A stretch of DNA of 64,000 bases from Thermothielavioides terrestris NRRL 8126 (GCF_000226115.1 NC_016459.1:62001-126000), one strand, 5' to 3'; positions 1 through 10,261 are shown, counted from the stretch's first letter. The notes: generated by a model from the letters alone, not told the origin. Numbers and translations are program-made.

Positions 1-1161
1 CCGTGTAGGGCAGGCACTTGGCTATGTCGCCGCTCTGGAGGCATTGGGCTGCTCGCTTGCGATAGAGCTGGAGGAGCGCTTCGGACTTGCCCTCGTATTC
101 CGGGGGCTCGCCGTACTCGCGGTAGGCGAGCATGCTTATGCCGAGCACGGAAAAGAGCAGGCCCAGCCAAATAAAGCTTACCCGCGACAGGTCTTTCCAG
201 TTCTCATTGTACTAAGACACAGTAAGCTGGTGGGGAGCATCAGCAAGGTAGTAGGAGGGGCACTAACCTCGCGCATGAAGGTGGGCTGGTGCAAAATGGC
301 TTTGCAAGAAATGCGTCAGTCCGAGTTCCTGACGTGTTCAAGACGTGTTCAAGGCGGCGGAAGCACTCACGAGGAACGCCGAGAGGAGAGGCCTGCTGGG
401 TGAGGGAGAAGAAGTGAGAGACAAGTGCATCTACCTGGGGCTTTGGAGGCAGATCGGAAATGAGGCGTTCGATCGGCTTTGGCTGGGTGAAAAGCAGGCT
501 CGGACCGTCGACAGTATTGGAGATGGCAGGGACATAGCCGCTGTCGATGACATGGTCCTTAAGCCCATTGATCTGTTGGTCCATAGCGGAGGTCAGAGAC
601 CAACAACAGGCAGTGGCGGAAAAAAAGAACAGAAGAACTGGACAAAGATAGCAGGAATGGTCTGTCTACCTCTTCGAGGATGGCGTACAAGGCATCGCCT
701 CCGTGGTAGACGGAATGACCATCGCGGTCCAAGACGGTGCGACCGTCCCCACCGGCTTCGGCCACCAGCCGAGCGCTCTCGGGTGTGTTGGGGCCGTTGG
801 ACGATTTGGGGGACGGGATGTTGGGGCTGTGGCTCTCAATCAGACGCTTGACCAAGGCCTCAAGGTCGTTGATGCGCTGGCGCAGACTGCCGTCGCTGCT
901 GGGGGCCGGGCGCGTGGTCGAGACCGCAGCGCCGGCAGCGGCAGTAGCCGCAGCAGCAGCAGCGGCAGCGGAGCCGGACTCGTTCTTGGGGGCAACTCCG
1001 CGGAATTTGCAGGCCACGGCAGCGGCTGCCGGCTCGTCGCGCGCGCTGCAGTTCTGGCACGGCCACTCGCGATTACATTTCAGCTTCCTTGCGCGGCAAG
1101 GATCGCACGACAGTGGCACACGCGCTCGCCGGCTCCTGTGTTGCGACTGCATGGCCTGCAT
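1..1161 (-). CDS. Zn2Cys6 fungal transcription factor (3' part cut by the window edge)
   Basis: Nuclear DNA-binding regulator, probably of the neighbouring tailoring genes. Exons by eye: 1161-670, 572-371, 299-268 and 211-1 (continues off the edge); introns of 97, 71 and 56 nt, all GT-AG. Seen: an N-terminal zinc cluster with C19, C22, C29, C35, C38 and C51 (CDPCRARKLKC, then CQNC), a poly-Ala stretch near residues 75-90, a short leucine-rich coiled-coil-like segment (LRQRINDLEALVKRLIES), then the start of the fungal TF domain. Splicing exons 2-4 gives the family motif ILHQPTFMREYNENW, which supports the intron calls. The ATG at 1161 is chosen because the zinc cluster follows closely; 1152 or an in-frame ATG at 1374 are alternatives. 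Odd: the last Cys loop is 12 residues long and Ala-rich, against the usual 6-8. It is divergent from the SDR gene. Confidence 0.88.
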
Positions 1162-1691
1162 GTCCGCGGTGTTGAAAAGCGCGGCGTGGAGCTTGGGTTG
1201 AACGTCGACTGCGACCGTCAGCGAGGAGGTTGCCGAACTGACTGACTGGATCAATGCAGAGTGATAGGTTCCAGCTGGAGTGGACACGGTGCGTCTGACA
1301 TTCCCGTCGGCAAGCGGCCTGACCCCGAGTGCGGCGGCACGAGCGGCGGCCTGCAGCCAACGGGATCCCGGCACGCCCCCCTTTCTTTGAGTCCTCCCGG
1401 CTCTTATGTCATCATGTCCGCGGAGATTGGCGGCCTTTGTCTCACAACACCACGCAGCTCACCGTCGTGTAAATACCACGCGCCTTCTGCTCGCTACATA
1501 ATGTCTGGTTTGCTCTGCTTCATCATGCTGTTGCGGCAGGTTGCCAAGCTACACCAACTTTACTACCCATTTGTCCGTCGATTCATTCCTACGTGACACA
1601 GTATGTGTGCCCACCCAACTTGCCCCTGTCAACCAGCCCTTGACCAGACTGGATGGGGAAGGGCGTCCCTCGCTAACTCGCCCTTGCAGTC
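1162..1691. promoter_or_regulatory. Divergent intergenic region, regulator / SDR
   Basis: This is the shared upstream region of the Zn2Cys6 regulator and the short-chain dehydrogenase. Several GC-rich CGG-containing triplets are present but no convincing paired zinc-cluster site. No RNA gene or further ORF is supported here. Confidence 0.4.
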
Positions 1692-2684
1692 ATGCCTCCC
1701 GCCGGGAGCTTCCTCTATGGCCAGCTGTTCGCCAAAATCCCCGTGCCCACGGCGTCCTTCGCGTCCAAGACAATTGTCATCACGGGCGGCAGCGGCGTTC
1801 TGGCCAGGGAGACGACCAAGCACCTTATTCGTCTCGGTGCGCCGCGGGTGATCCTTGGCGTGCGGAACTTGGAGAAGGGCAGGCTGGCCAAAAAGGAGAT
1901 CGAGACCGCCACCCGGTGCAAGTCCGACATCATCCAGCTCTGGGATCTCGACATTGAGTCGCCGGCATCCATCAAAAGTTTCGTCGAGAAGGTGAACACG
2001 CTGGACCGGGTCGACGTCGTCATCAACAATGCCGGCCTCGGGACCAAGTTCGCCATCCACGAGGCCTACGACTGCAACCGCATCATGGCCGTCAACGTCG
2101 TCGGCACCCTGTTGTTCGCGGTCCAGATGATTCCCAAGCTCAAGGAGACGGCGGCCAGGTACAACACCACGCCGGTCATGACCACCATCACGTCGGCCCT
2201 GTACGACATCGCCAAGTGGCCCAAGATCCCGCCCGGAGAGGACGTGCTGTCCGTGTCCAAGAACCCCAAGGGCTTCAACATCCAGACCCAGTACAACCTC
2301 TCCAAGCTGCTAGTGCTGTACGGCGTCATCAAGCTGGCCCAGCTGGTCGACCCGCCCGGAACGCTGAACCCGCACCCCATCGTCATCAACCAGATGAACC
2401 CGCTCTTCCTCAAGACCGATCTGGCGCGCGAGGCTGCCGGCATCGAGAAGGCCTTCTTCAAGGTCTTCGAGGCCGCCCTCGCCCGCACCGGCGAGGAGGG
2501 CGCCCGCCTGGTCGTCGCCGCTCTCGCCAGCGGCCGCGAGACGCACGGCCGCTACATGGAGAGGAAGCTGGAGGAGTACCACCCCATAGCCAAGGACGAC
2601 AAGAAGATCAACGCGTTCTGGGACGCGCTCTGCGAGAGGCTGGAGCGGGTGCAGCCCGGCGTTTTGGAGAATCTGAAGGCGTAA
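1692..2684 (+). CDS. Short-chain dehydrogenase/reductase (SDR), classical type
   Basis: NAD(P)-dependent cytosolic oxidoreductase of 330 aa without introns, acting on an unknown alcohol or ketone. Seen: a Rossmann nucleotide site TGGSGVLA near residues 31-38 (the usual third Gly is Ala38), NNAG at 112-115, a TTITSA strand holding the likely catalytic Ser near 168, and YNLSK at 201-205 supplying the Tyr and Lys. Length is typical of fungal SDRs similar to WW-domain oxidoreductase/retinol dehydrogenase types. It is divergent from the regulator and the first gene of a run of tailoring enzymes, so a role in modifying a secondary metabolite is the best inference. The substrate cannot be read from the sequence. 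Confidence 0.9.
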   Translation: MPPAGSFLYGQLFAKIPVPTASFASKTIVITGGSGVLARETTKHLIRLGAPRVILGVRNLEKGRLAKKEIETATRCKSDIIQLWDLDIESPASIKSFVEKVNTLDRVDVVINNAGLGTKFAIHEAYDCNRIMAVNVVGTLLFAVQMIPKLKETAARYNTTPVMTTITSALYDIAKWPKIPPGEDVLSVSKNPKGFNIQTQYNLSKLLVLYGVIKLAQLVDPPGTLNPHPIVINQMNPLFLKTDLAREAAGIEKAFFKVFEAALARTGEEGARLVVAALASGRETHGRYMERKLEEYHPIAKDDKKINAFWDALCERLERVQPGVLENLKA

Positions 2685-3152
2685 AGGCTGAAGGTCGTGA
2701 AGCGTGGTGTTTTTTTTTTTTGTTCCTATCTGGAAGGGTTGCGATGATCCGTCTCTTGTTGTGTATTCCCGTGAGCCGTGGTTAGATGTGGGTCGCTCTT
2801 AATGGTGGAGTCGTAGGGCTAGATTCTCCGCAGCGGCGTTTTCAATTTCATGATCTCGATCTTTCTGCTCGACTAGGTACTGAGGGTTTCCGCGTATCTT
2901 CTCAACGGTTGGTGTTTGGAGCTACTGCGCGGAAGAGATCAATGGAAGCTATAGCAATCTGAGCACTCGATAGCAATGCGTTCAATCGTGGTGTTGAAGA
3001 CGTTGTGTTTCAGAAGAAGACTGGAAGAGAGGGCGCAAGTTGGGCGGTCGTCGGACGGCAGAGACCCCGGACCTGGTGGATCCTAATTTCGGAGTTCCGG
3101 ACCGTAGGTGATACCGGATGCTCTCGTTCATGTAAATAGATGATGACCCCAT

Positions 3153-3204
3153 CTGGGTTAGGCTCTGGGTTAGGGTTGTTCCATGCAGGGTTTGCCCTGC
3201 ATGG
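3153..3204. repeat. Telomere-like repeats followed by a 10-bp perfect inverted repeat
   Basis: Two GGGTTAGG-type units (3153-3178) lie directly before CCATGCAGGG, a 4-nt loop TTTG, and CCCTGCATGG (3181-3204). It is a possible remnant of a small element or a DNA/RNA hairpin; function unknown. Confidence 0.6.
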
Positions 3205-3946
3205 CCCATGCGCCCCACACACACTGCCAAGAATATTTTGATACGGAAAGGAAAAGGCTGTTCAAATGGGTGTCAAATGCTCTCTGTATTGTGGTGGTTG
3301 ATGGTTGGAAAGTGTGGAAGAACCACAGGGCTGCAAGGCCTGCAGGTAAATCTGGGCCACAGTGGGCACAGACCACCTGCCTTGCAAGGAGCCTTATCTT
3401 ATCTACAGATCACCTGACACCCCCCTTTTCTACCAGCCCTGTATCAGTGGGCCAGGGGTGCCGGGCTGGGCCGAGCCAAACCTCTGGATCTGAGCTTCTG
3501 ACAGTTGGCTTCCCTCCCCTTCAAGAGACAAACTCGATCAACAATATACGGCCAAGCAGATGTTCCATTTTGAAGTCACATCATCGACAGCAACAAAGAC
3601 GGCCAAACACAAATGTTTCATCTTGCAGCCACGTCATCCACGGCAATAAATCGTTCGTTTTACGTACGTCAATCGACGACATGCGCGTGGGTTTCACCGC
3701 AGTTCCAGTACCATGGAAAGCAGGCCAAGCCACTGTCATTTTCTGTTTGTGCCTCGCTTGTATGCTGTTTAATCGGCGCGGTCTTCCCTTGCAATGTGCA
3801 GGGCCTTCAGGAGAAAAAGGGGAGACGAGACTGGGTGGGGTGAGCCAAGTCCCAAGTAAGGCGCAGCACAAGCCTCGACTTGGGGACGCGGCCCCGAGTT
3901 CAGGCCGACGGTATCAATTCATGAAGAATTTATCGGCCGGCAATTT

Positions 3947-3954
3947 CTTATAAG
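3947..3954 (+). promoter_or_regulatory. TATA-like element before the acyltransferase
   Basis: CTTATAAG lies about 50 bp before the ATG at 4004 in an otherwise GC-rich region, at a plausible core-promoter distance. Confidence 0.4.
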
Positions 3955-4003
3955 GGAATGACGGCCATGCAACAAGTCGCGAGCAAACCGAAGTTCGGCC
4001 GTC

Positions 4004-5609
4004 ATGTCGGTTCCTGAGCTAACCCACGTGCCTCTCGGGCCCTTTGACCACTGGTAAGCGTCGAGTTTCAGTATCCTCTGCGTGCTTTCCGAGAAGCTGA
4101 CTTTTCGTGGCTTGTCTCGACCGCGACAGGGTCCCCCGTGGCTATTTCCACGTCGCGCATTACCTGCCGCTCAAGACCGGCGTCACGGTCGCGCAGGCCT
4201 TCGACCTCCTCCACGAAGGTCTGCACCGCGTCTTCGTCGAGCAGCCCTGGCTTGATGGACAGGTGGGCGCCCAGGCCCCATCGACGCCGGGTTGGCGACC
4301 GGGGCAGCTCGAAATCCGCCACCGGCCGACCATTACCGCCGACGGACCAAGGCCGAGGCAGCTGCGGCTCAAGGAGCTCGCCACCGATCTCGACTACGAG
4401 ACGCTCCGAGAGCTTGGTTTTCCGCTTGATGCCTTCAGCGATGCAGAACTGGCCCCTTATGGACCAGATTCCTTCGCCACCGATCCTGCGACGGCCCCCT
4501 GCGACGTGTTCGCCGCCCAGGCCAACTTTCTACCCGGCGGGTGCCTCCTCGTGGCCGCGATCCACCACGTCGTGTGCGACGAGGGCTCGTTCTTCCGTAT
4601 CCTGAACCTCTGGGGTGGGCACTGCGCGTCGCTCCAGACGGGTGCCCCGCCGCCCGAGCCTCTCCCGGCCGGCAGTCTTGATCGGCGCATTCTGCGCGAG
4701 ATATGGGAAAAGGAGAAGCCAGCGAAGACCGACCCCGAGGGCTGGCGGCTCATCGGGCTTGACCCCCGTGGTTTCCAGGCGGATGCCCAACTCCATGCTG
4801 AGCAACCACCTCTGCCGCCACCCCCTGCGAAGCCTGCCCATGTGACAAATACAGGAGGTGAGCGGAAGATGAAGTCGGGCGTGTTCTACGTGTCCCCCGA
4901 GCGGTTCGCGGCGCTAGGCAAGGACGTGGCGGGGGAAGTCGGTGCAGAGAGCCGCGTTACGGTGAACGACGCCATCGCCGCCCTCCTCTGGCGTTGCCTC
5001 ATGCGAGCTCGCGCGGCGGCCATGCGGGCACAGGGTGTGAGCATTGCCGATGCGCGGGGGGTGCTCCTTCAAATCAACGACGGGCGCGGCAATTACTCGC
5101 CGGCGATGCCGCAAACGTACATCGGCAACCTTGCCTACCACGCCATCTCAACGCTCCCTCTGGAGAAGCTAGTCGATCCCAAGACGCCCCTCGGCACCGT
5201 GGCGGCCTTGCTGCGCCGGAACTGGGAAGCCGTCAGCTCGGCAGACCTGCTGAACATGTTTAGCCTGGTCGACGCCCTCTCGAGCTACGATGAGCTAGGT
5301 CGTGCACACCCGGCCATGGGAGCCGCCGACGGCACGTTGCTGCAGTTCATCTCGTCGCTCATCGGCGTGTCCATGGACAGCATGTGTTTTGGCGACGGGC
5401 CCGTGTTTGCCAACAGGGGCTTCGTAGAGGCGCTGCGCCCGCTCCTCGACGCCTACATTCCCGCCGCCAGACTGTGCAACATCTTGCCGAGACACATGAC
5501 GGGCGGCGTCGAGATCGTCACGAACTTGTACCAGGACGAATACGAGCTGCTGCTGCTGGATGATGAGTTTTCCCGCTATGTGTTGTGCTTGTGCTGGCCG
5601 GAGGACTGA
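4004..5609 (+). CDS. BAHD / trichothecene 3-O-acetyltransferase-type acyltransferase
   Basis: Cytosolic enzyme that would transfer an acyl group from acyl-CoA to a hydroxyl or amine of a metabolite; 509 aa. Exons 4004-4053 and 4130-5609, with a 76-nt intron. The first exon is too short to stand alone, but splicing yields LGPFDHWVPRGYF, the conserved N-terminus of this family, so the start at 4004 is preferred over the in-frame ATG at 4107. Seen: the catalytic HHVVCD (HHxxxD, H162-D167) followed by EGSFFR, and a degenerate C-terminal DFGWG counterpart (CFGDG). The protein divides into two lobes, as expected. It sits between the SDR and the P450 on the same strand and probably acts late, on a hydroxyl made by the oxidative enzymes. 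The acyl donor is unknown. Confidence 0.88.
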
Positions 5610-5915
5610 TTGCAGGACTTGGGTACTGTCATGACACTCACTGGGGGTGGGGACGGGGCCCGGGTAGAGGGAGACTCAAATACTCGGGGCCGACAGCCAC
5701 TCTCTCTCCACACCTATCATGGCATCACATTCACGTACATACGATAGTTGGATACATAACTTTTGGTGAAGCTTGTAAGAGACAAAAAAAATAAACACCA
5801 AACAAGTCGCATAAACCCGTCATTTACCTCAACACCTCGCCCATATCTTTTCTTTCCCAGTTTTCTCTTTTGATATTGCTTCCCTTTCTCTCACGGAGAT
5901 ATTCAACGTGCAAAC
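5610..5915. other. Short intergenic region, acyltransferase to P450
   Basis: 306 bp between two genes on the same strand. Just before the P450 start it turns into a C/T-rich tract (about 5820-5895), common in fungal promoters. No gene is seen. Confidence 0.5.
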
Positions 5916-7385
5916 ATGGGTTTGGTCCAGACTCTGCTATCCATAGGCTCGCTGAACGCGGCCGCACTGGCCGTGGCAGCGCTGCTTTTCGCCGTGGCCT
6001 TTTACCGCCTCCATCTCCATCCGCTCTCGCACATCCCCGGCCCATGGTTCGCGGCCGTCTCTTCCGTCTGGATGCACGCAATATGCTACTTCGGGGTCGA
6101 GGGGCACGTTCTGCTGGACTACCATAGGAAGTACAAGACGGCCGTCCTTCGCATCGGGCCCGATTCCGTGTCCATCGCGGACGGCGAGGCACTCCACCAG
6201 GTCTATGTGGCCGGCGGCGGCTTGCCCAAGGACGCACGGTACTCCAACTTCCGCGTAGAGGGCCACGACACCATCTTCTCGGCAGTAGATCAGAATTACC
6301 GCGACCGGCGGGCCAAGGCGGTGTTGCCGCTATTCGCGCCCAGTCGCATCCAGTCGGCCTACGAGACGGACGGCGTCATGGAACCGCTGGTCGCCAAGTT
6401 CGTCGCGCAGCTGCAGGAGGCGAGGGCCAAACCGGACGCCAAGATCGATGTGCTCGACCTCTGCTCGCGGCTGTCCATCGACATCCTTACAGCCTATCTC
6501 TTTGGCTGCGTCTACGGAGGCCTCGACGAGCCACGCCGCCGCCCGCAGGACAAGCTGTCGGCCACGCCCTTTGTGCTGACCATCGTTGCCTTGAGCCGCT
6601 TCTCCCTGCTTTCCAACCGACTCTTCACCTTGCTTTTCTCGGTGTTATTCCACCATCGCATGCGGTCGGATCCCGAGTTGGCCCCCTCGCTTCAGGCCGT
6701 ATCGCGTTTCGCCGAGTCCGTCGTCGATGGCCCGAGCAGCAAGGCCGACACGTATCAGTCGCGCCTGCGGGATGCCGGCATCGACCGCGAAGAGACGCTG
6801 GTCCAGTGCAAGGCCGTCATGTTTGCCGGTGCCGACTCGACGGCCGTGGTCCTCGCCACCATCTTGTTCCACCTGGTGCAGAACCCGCAGGTGCGAGAGC
6901 GCGCACGCGCCGAGGCCTCAACGGCCGCGGACCCCCAATCCCTGCCTTACTTGCGCGCCATCGTGCGCGAGGGCCTGCGCGTCGCCATGGCCAACCCGGC
7001 GCGACTGACTCGCCTCGTGCCTACCGGCGGTCTGCGCCTGGCGGACGGCACCTACCTTCCGGCGGGGACCAAAGTCGGCGCGGCCGCCTATGTCTTGCAT
7101 CACGACCCCGCCGTGTACCCGGACCCGTTCGTCTTTCGGCCCGAGCGCTGGCTAGCGGCTGGCCAGGCCAGCACCGACGCGCAGGCGCGCAACGCCTTCG
7201 CTTTTGGCCTGGGACCGCGGGCGTGTCTGGGCCGCAACTTGGCCAACCACCAGCTGCATGCCGTTGTCAAGGCCGTGTTAGCAAGCGGCGTGCTCGAGGG
7301 CGCGAGGACGTGTACGGACCGCATCAGACTCATCGAATGGTTCAATGCCGAGATCAAGGGGCACGAGCTGGAAATTGCGTGGTGA
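5916..7385 (+). CDS. Cytochrome P450 monooxygenase (microsomal)
   Basis: Haem-thiolate monooxygenase of 489 aa in a single exon. Seen: an N-terminal membrane anchor (about residues 14-30, AALAVAALLFAVAFY), the IPGPW hinge, an I-helix oxygen motif AGADST, the ExxR pair in REGLR, a PERW motif, and the haem ligand loop FGLGPRACLG with Cys437. Length and motif order are normal for a fungal tailoring P450. The absence of introns is unusual among fungal P450s but unremarkable here. It lies in the run SDR - acyltransferase - P450 and is convergent with the O-methyltransferase, the two stop codons being under 70 bp apart. The substrate is likely the cluster metabolite; its identity is not readable. 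Confidence 0.95.
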   Translation: MGLVQTLLSIGSLNAAALAVAALLFAVAFYRLHLHPLSHIPGPWFAAVSSVWMHAICYFGVEGHVLLDYHRKYKTAVLRIGPDSVSIADGEALHQVYVAGGGLPKDARYSNFRVEGHDTIFSAVDQNYRDRRAKAVLPLFAPSRIQSAYETDGVMEPLVAKFVAQLQEARAKPDAKIDVLDLCSRLSIDILTAYLFGCVYGGLDEPRRRPQDKLSATPFVLTIVALSRFSLLSNRLFTLLFSVLFHHRMRSDPELAPSLQAVSRFAESVVDGPSSKADTYQSRLRDAGIDREETLVQCKAVMFAGADSTAVVLATILFHLVQNPQVRERARAEASTAADPQSLPYLRAIVREGLRVAMANPARLTRLVPTGGLRLADGTYLPAGTKVGAAAYVLHHDPAVYPDPFVFRPERWLAAGQASTDAQARNAFAFGLGPRACLGRNLANHQLHAVVKAVLASGVLEGARTCTDRIRLIEWFNAEIKGHELEIAW

Positions 7386-7417
7386 AAAAAGTAGCTTGTT
7401 AATTAGATGATTATTTG

Positions 7418-7435
7418 AAAAAAAAAAAAAAAAAA
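7418..7435. repeat. A18 homopolymer between convergent genes
   Basis: Eighteen A residues lie in the 66-bp gap between the P450 stop and the O-methyltransferase stop. It may serve as a shared 3'-end signal region. Confidence 0.5.
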
Positions 7436-7451
7436 GATCATTTTCATCTAC

Positions 7452-8645
7452 CTATGCTAGCTCCGCTTCTATCACACTCTGCGTCGCCAGCGGCGAGCTC
7501 CAAATCTTGACTATGACGAAACCCACGGATCCCAGCAAGTCCTCCCACATCTTCTCGGTCCGCTCGAAGGCCGACACCTTCACCATCATGGTCAGGTCGT
7601 ACGCAGTTGCCTGCGGGTGAGGGCGGCTGGCGGGCAGTACGTGATCGTGCACCAGCAGGCGGCTGTAGCCGCGCGTCATGGCGTCGCGCAGGTGCCCGAG
7701 GATGCGGCGAGCCGGCTCGTCTGCCCAGTCGTGGATGACGCCGTGCAGGTAGTAGGCGCGGGCCCCTCGCACGGGCTGCGGCTGGAAGAAGTCGTGCGCC
7801 ATGACCCGCACCGTCGACGGGCACTTGGCGACCTTGACGACGTCGGGGCGGTCCTGCAGCACGAGCCTCGATGCAAGACCCGGCTGCTTCGCCAGGAACT
7901 TGTTGATATCGTGGCCGACGTTGCCGCCCACATCGACCAGAAGGGGCGGCGGCGATGGCGATTCGGGCTCGTCGAGCAGCCGTTCAATTGGGTACAGGTC
8001 CAGCATGCCGGCCTGCTTGGCCATAACGCCGCCCATCATGTAGTTGAAGACGGCGCCCTCAACGGGGTGCGTGTCGTAGTAGTCGAAGAGCGAGCCCTTG
8101 AAGCCCTTGGCGTACTGGAACACGCCGTTGGTGGGATCCGTCGGGTTTTGGTACCCGTGCTGAGCTAGGTAGATGGGCATCTTGTAAAAGCATGGCAGCG
8201 TCGCGTCGTAGAGGTAGTCAACCCATGCGCCGAATACCGGTTCAAGCAGCGACTTGGTGAAGGCTGTTTGTTTGTACAGGCCCGGCTGGACCTCGTCCAG
8301 CATATTCGTCGCCGAGAGGTGGCGGAGGATGCGGGCGAGGAGCATCTCGTCGCAAGTTGTCAGTTCCGCCAGCTGAGCGCTGGTCCGCGCGCTTTCCTGC
8401 CCGGCTTCGCTAGCCCATTTCTCAAAGAGTTGCAGGTCTCGGGCCACTTTCAAGGCCGCTCCCAGCGCCGGCTCGGTCAGGACAAGGCGCGCAACCGTGT
8501 CCCACGACGTTTCCAGCCGACTGACGAGAGCGTATGCTGCTTGAAGCGCTCGGATGCGGTCTCCATCCTCCGCGAACGAGGTGCGGTTAACGCCCTCGAT
8601 GGCCCCGAGAAATTCAGTCAATGGGTCTGTGCCGTTGCTGGTCAT
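7452..8645 (-). CDS. SAM-dependent O-methyltransferase (plant/fungal OMT family)
   Basis: Cytosolic enzyme that methylates a hydroxyl of a small aromatic or polyketide-type molecule; 397 aa, one exon. Seen: an N-terminal helical dimerisation domain, the SAM motif LLVDVGGNVGHD, the downstream acidic strand VLQDRPDVV, and the catalytic base His305 in the HDW of LHGVIHDWADE. The ATG at 8645 is chosen because the family N-terminus begins there; the frame stays open to 8840 but that extension is non-conserved in character. It is divergent from the FAD monooxygenase with a 254-bp shared upstream region, suggesting co-expression and successive hydroxylation and methylation. The regiospecificity and substrate are unknown. 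Confidence 0.92.
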   Translation of the reverse strand: MTSNGTDPLTEFLGAIEGVNRTSFAEDGDRIRALQAAYALVSRLETSWDTVARLVLTEPALGAALKVARDLQLFEKWASEAGQESARTSAQLAELTTCDEMLLARILRHLSATNMLDEVQPGLYKQTAFTKSLLEPVFGAWVDYLYDATLPCFYKMPIYLAQHGYQNPTDPTNGVFQYAKGFKGSLFDYYDTHPVEGAVFNYMMGGVMAKQAGMLDLYPIERLLDEPESPSPPPLLVDVGGNVGHDINKFLAKQPGLASRLVLQDRPDVVKVAKCPSTVRVMAHDFFQPQPVRGARAYYLHGVIHDWADEPARRILGHLRDAMTRGYSRLLVHDHVLPASRPHPQATAYDLTMMVKVSAFERTEKMWEDLLGSVGFVIVKIWSSPLATQSVIEAELA

Positions 8646-8899
8646 GGTGGAATCGCGGCGATTGGAGCTTGATGCGTTCACAAAACACCGGCTTCCTCTT
8701 GTTGCGTGGCACAGATATATCCCGTCCGGTTGGAAACCCGGGCCGGCGCCGAGTAAAACCGGGGCGGATACGGCCACGGGCTTTACTTGGGGCCGGCCGT
8801 CCAGCCGAATAATACCCCCGAGCGGAGCGCACGCACGCACCCAAACGCGGCGCCTCCGACAAAAAAAATCCTGCCACGTTGCCCCTCCCAGGACACCCC
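8646..8899. promoter_or_regulatory. Bidirectional promoter region, OMT / FAD monooxygenase
   Basis: 254 bp shared by two divergent genes. It contains the direct repeat CGGATACGG (8765-8773, CGG-N3-CGG), a spacing bound by some zinc-cluster regulators, plus several GGCCGG words. This is a candidate target for the regulator at the left edge; no binding is shown. Confidence 0.4.
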
Positions 8900-10261
8900 A
8901 TGCCGCTAGACGTCATCATCATCGGCGCCGGACTCGCCGGCCTCGTGGCGGCCATTGCGCTGCGCCGCGCCGGACATGGCGTCCTCGTCCTCGAGAAGTC
9001 AGCCTTCGCTACCGAAATCGGCGCCGCCATCAACCTCAGCCCCAACGCTCTTCTGATCTTAGCCCACCTGGGCTTCGATCTAGAGCGCGCCCGCGCCTGC
9101 CGCATCCGCACCACGTACTTGCTGCGCGAGACGGACCTGGCCAAGCTCCATGCCATACCGTCGCCTAACCCGGGCAACCATACGCTGCACCGGGTCGACC
9201 TGCACCGAGAGCTGCTGCGGCTGGCTACCGACGCTGGCGCCGAAATCCGCCTAGCGACAACCGTGGTTCGCGTGGACGAGACCGGCGTTGTTGTGCTCAA
9301 GGGCGGGACGGAGCTACGCGCTGATCTCGTTGTCGCCGCCGACGGGGTGCACTCGCTCGCGAGAGAATATGTTCTGAATGGAAGGCCTACCAAAGCCGTT
9401 CATTCGGGGTTGGCAGCTTTCCGCTTCCTCATTGACACGGAGACGTGCCGCAAGGACGACTTTCTTCGGTCACTGCTAGACGTCACAGGGCCCGCTGCTG
9501 TGAACATCATCGCGGACAAGGAGACCGCGGCAACCGAGGATCCATCCATGATCAGGCAGATCGTGTGGTATGCATGTCGCGAGTATGTTGACGGCCCGTC
9601 TTTCTCCTTCCCTTTGAACCTTTGCATGTTTGTGCTGATGCTGGGAGCGAAGTGGGGAACTGCAAAACGTGGCCGGCGTTCACCCGTGTTCGTCGACCAC
9701 CGTCGACGATGGGGAAGAGCTCAAGGACGCCATGATGGCCGAGTTCAGCCATTTTGACCCGAGGCTCGGACGAATGGTCAAGCTCTCCAGCCACGTCAAG
9801 CGCTGGCCCCTCTATGTGCACGACCCGCTCCCGACCTGGGTTCGTGGCCGCGTGGTCCTCATAGGGGATGCCGCGCATCCGATGTTACCCTTCCTGGGCC
9901 AGGGCGCGTGCCAGGCTATCGAGGACGGCGCCGGCTTGGGTCTCGCTTTCCAGGACGAGAGCCAGAGCGTCGAAGTTTCACTTGCCCGCTTCGAGGCCCT
10001 CCGCAAGAACCGGGCTGCGCGGATCCAGATCCTGTCCAAGGTCAAGGAGAGCTGCGACACCCCGAGTGTGGTTGTGGAGGAGTTGAAACCGTATCTGGAC
10101 GCCCAGGCGCCAGAGGCACCAGCATCCCTGGCCGAACGATTGACGCACGCACGCAGGTACGTCGTACGCTGGATCCCCTGAGTAATGTTGAGAGACTGAT
10201 CTTTCATTTTCCCAGTTACGACTTGTACGCTAGCTACAGCGAGATTGTGGGGAAAAACTAA
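8900..10261 (+). CDS. FAD-dependent monooxygenase (salicylate hydroxylase-like)
   Basis: Class A flavoprotein hydroxylase of 410 aa that would hydroxylate an aromatic or polyketide ring with NAD(P)H. Exons 8900-9582, 9653-10156 and 10216-10261; introns of 70 and 59 nt. Seen: the FAD motif GAGLAG (residues 9-14), the DG-type motif VVAADGVHS, and the GD motif IGDAAHPMLPFLGQG (G299-D300). Splicing restores WYACRDGELQNVAGVHP across the first junction, a family-typical stretch. The terminal exon is short; without the last intron the frame stops at 10181, giving an alternative C-terminus. An upstream in-frame ATG at 8879 is possible. Divergent partner of the O-methyltransferase. Confidence 0.9.

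Larger units (their letters stand above)
2685..4003. other. Intergenic spacer, SDR to acyltransferase
   Basis: 1.3 kb without a gene I can support. It starts with a 12-nt T run in the SDR 3' region. It holds a short telomere-like stretch (3153-3178), a perfect hairpin (3181-3204) and a TATA-like site before the acyltransferase. The 256-codon open frame at 3183-3953 has no recognisable domain and no codon bias like its neighbours. Confidence 0.6.

Noticed and set aside
3183..3953. A 256-codon plus-strand open frame in the SDR-acyltransferase spacer
   Set aside because: No domain, begins in a hairpin repeat, and its amino acid make-up looks non-coding.
8646..8840. N-terminal extension of the O-methyltransferase to an upstream start
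   Set aside because: The extension covers the bidirectional promoter and reads like random GC-rich sequence; the family N-terminus starts at 8645.
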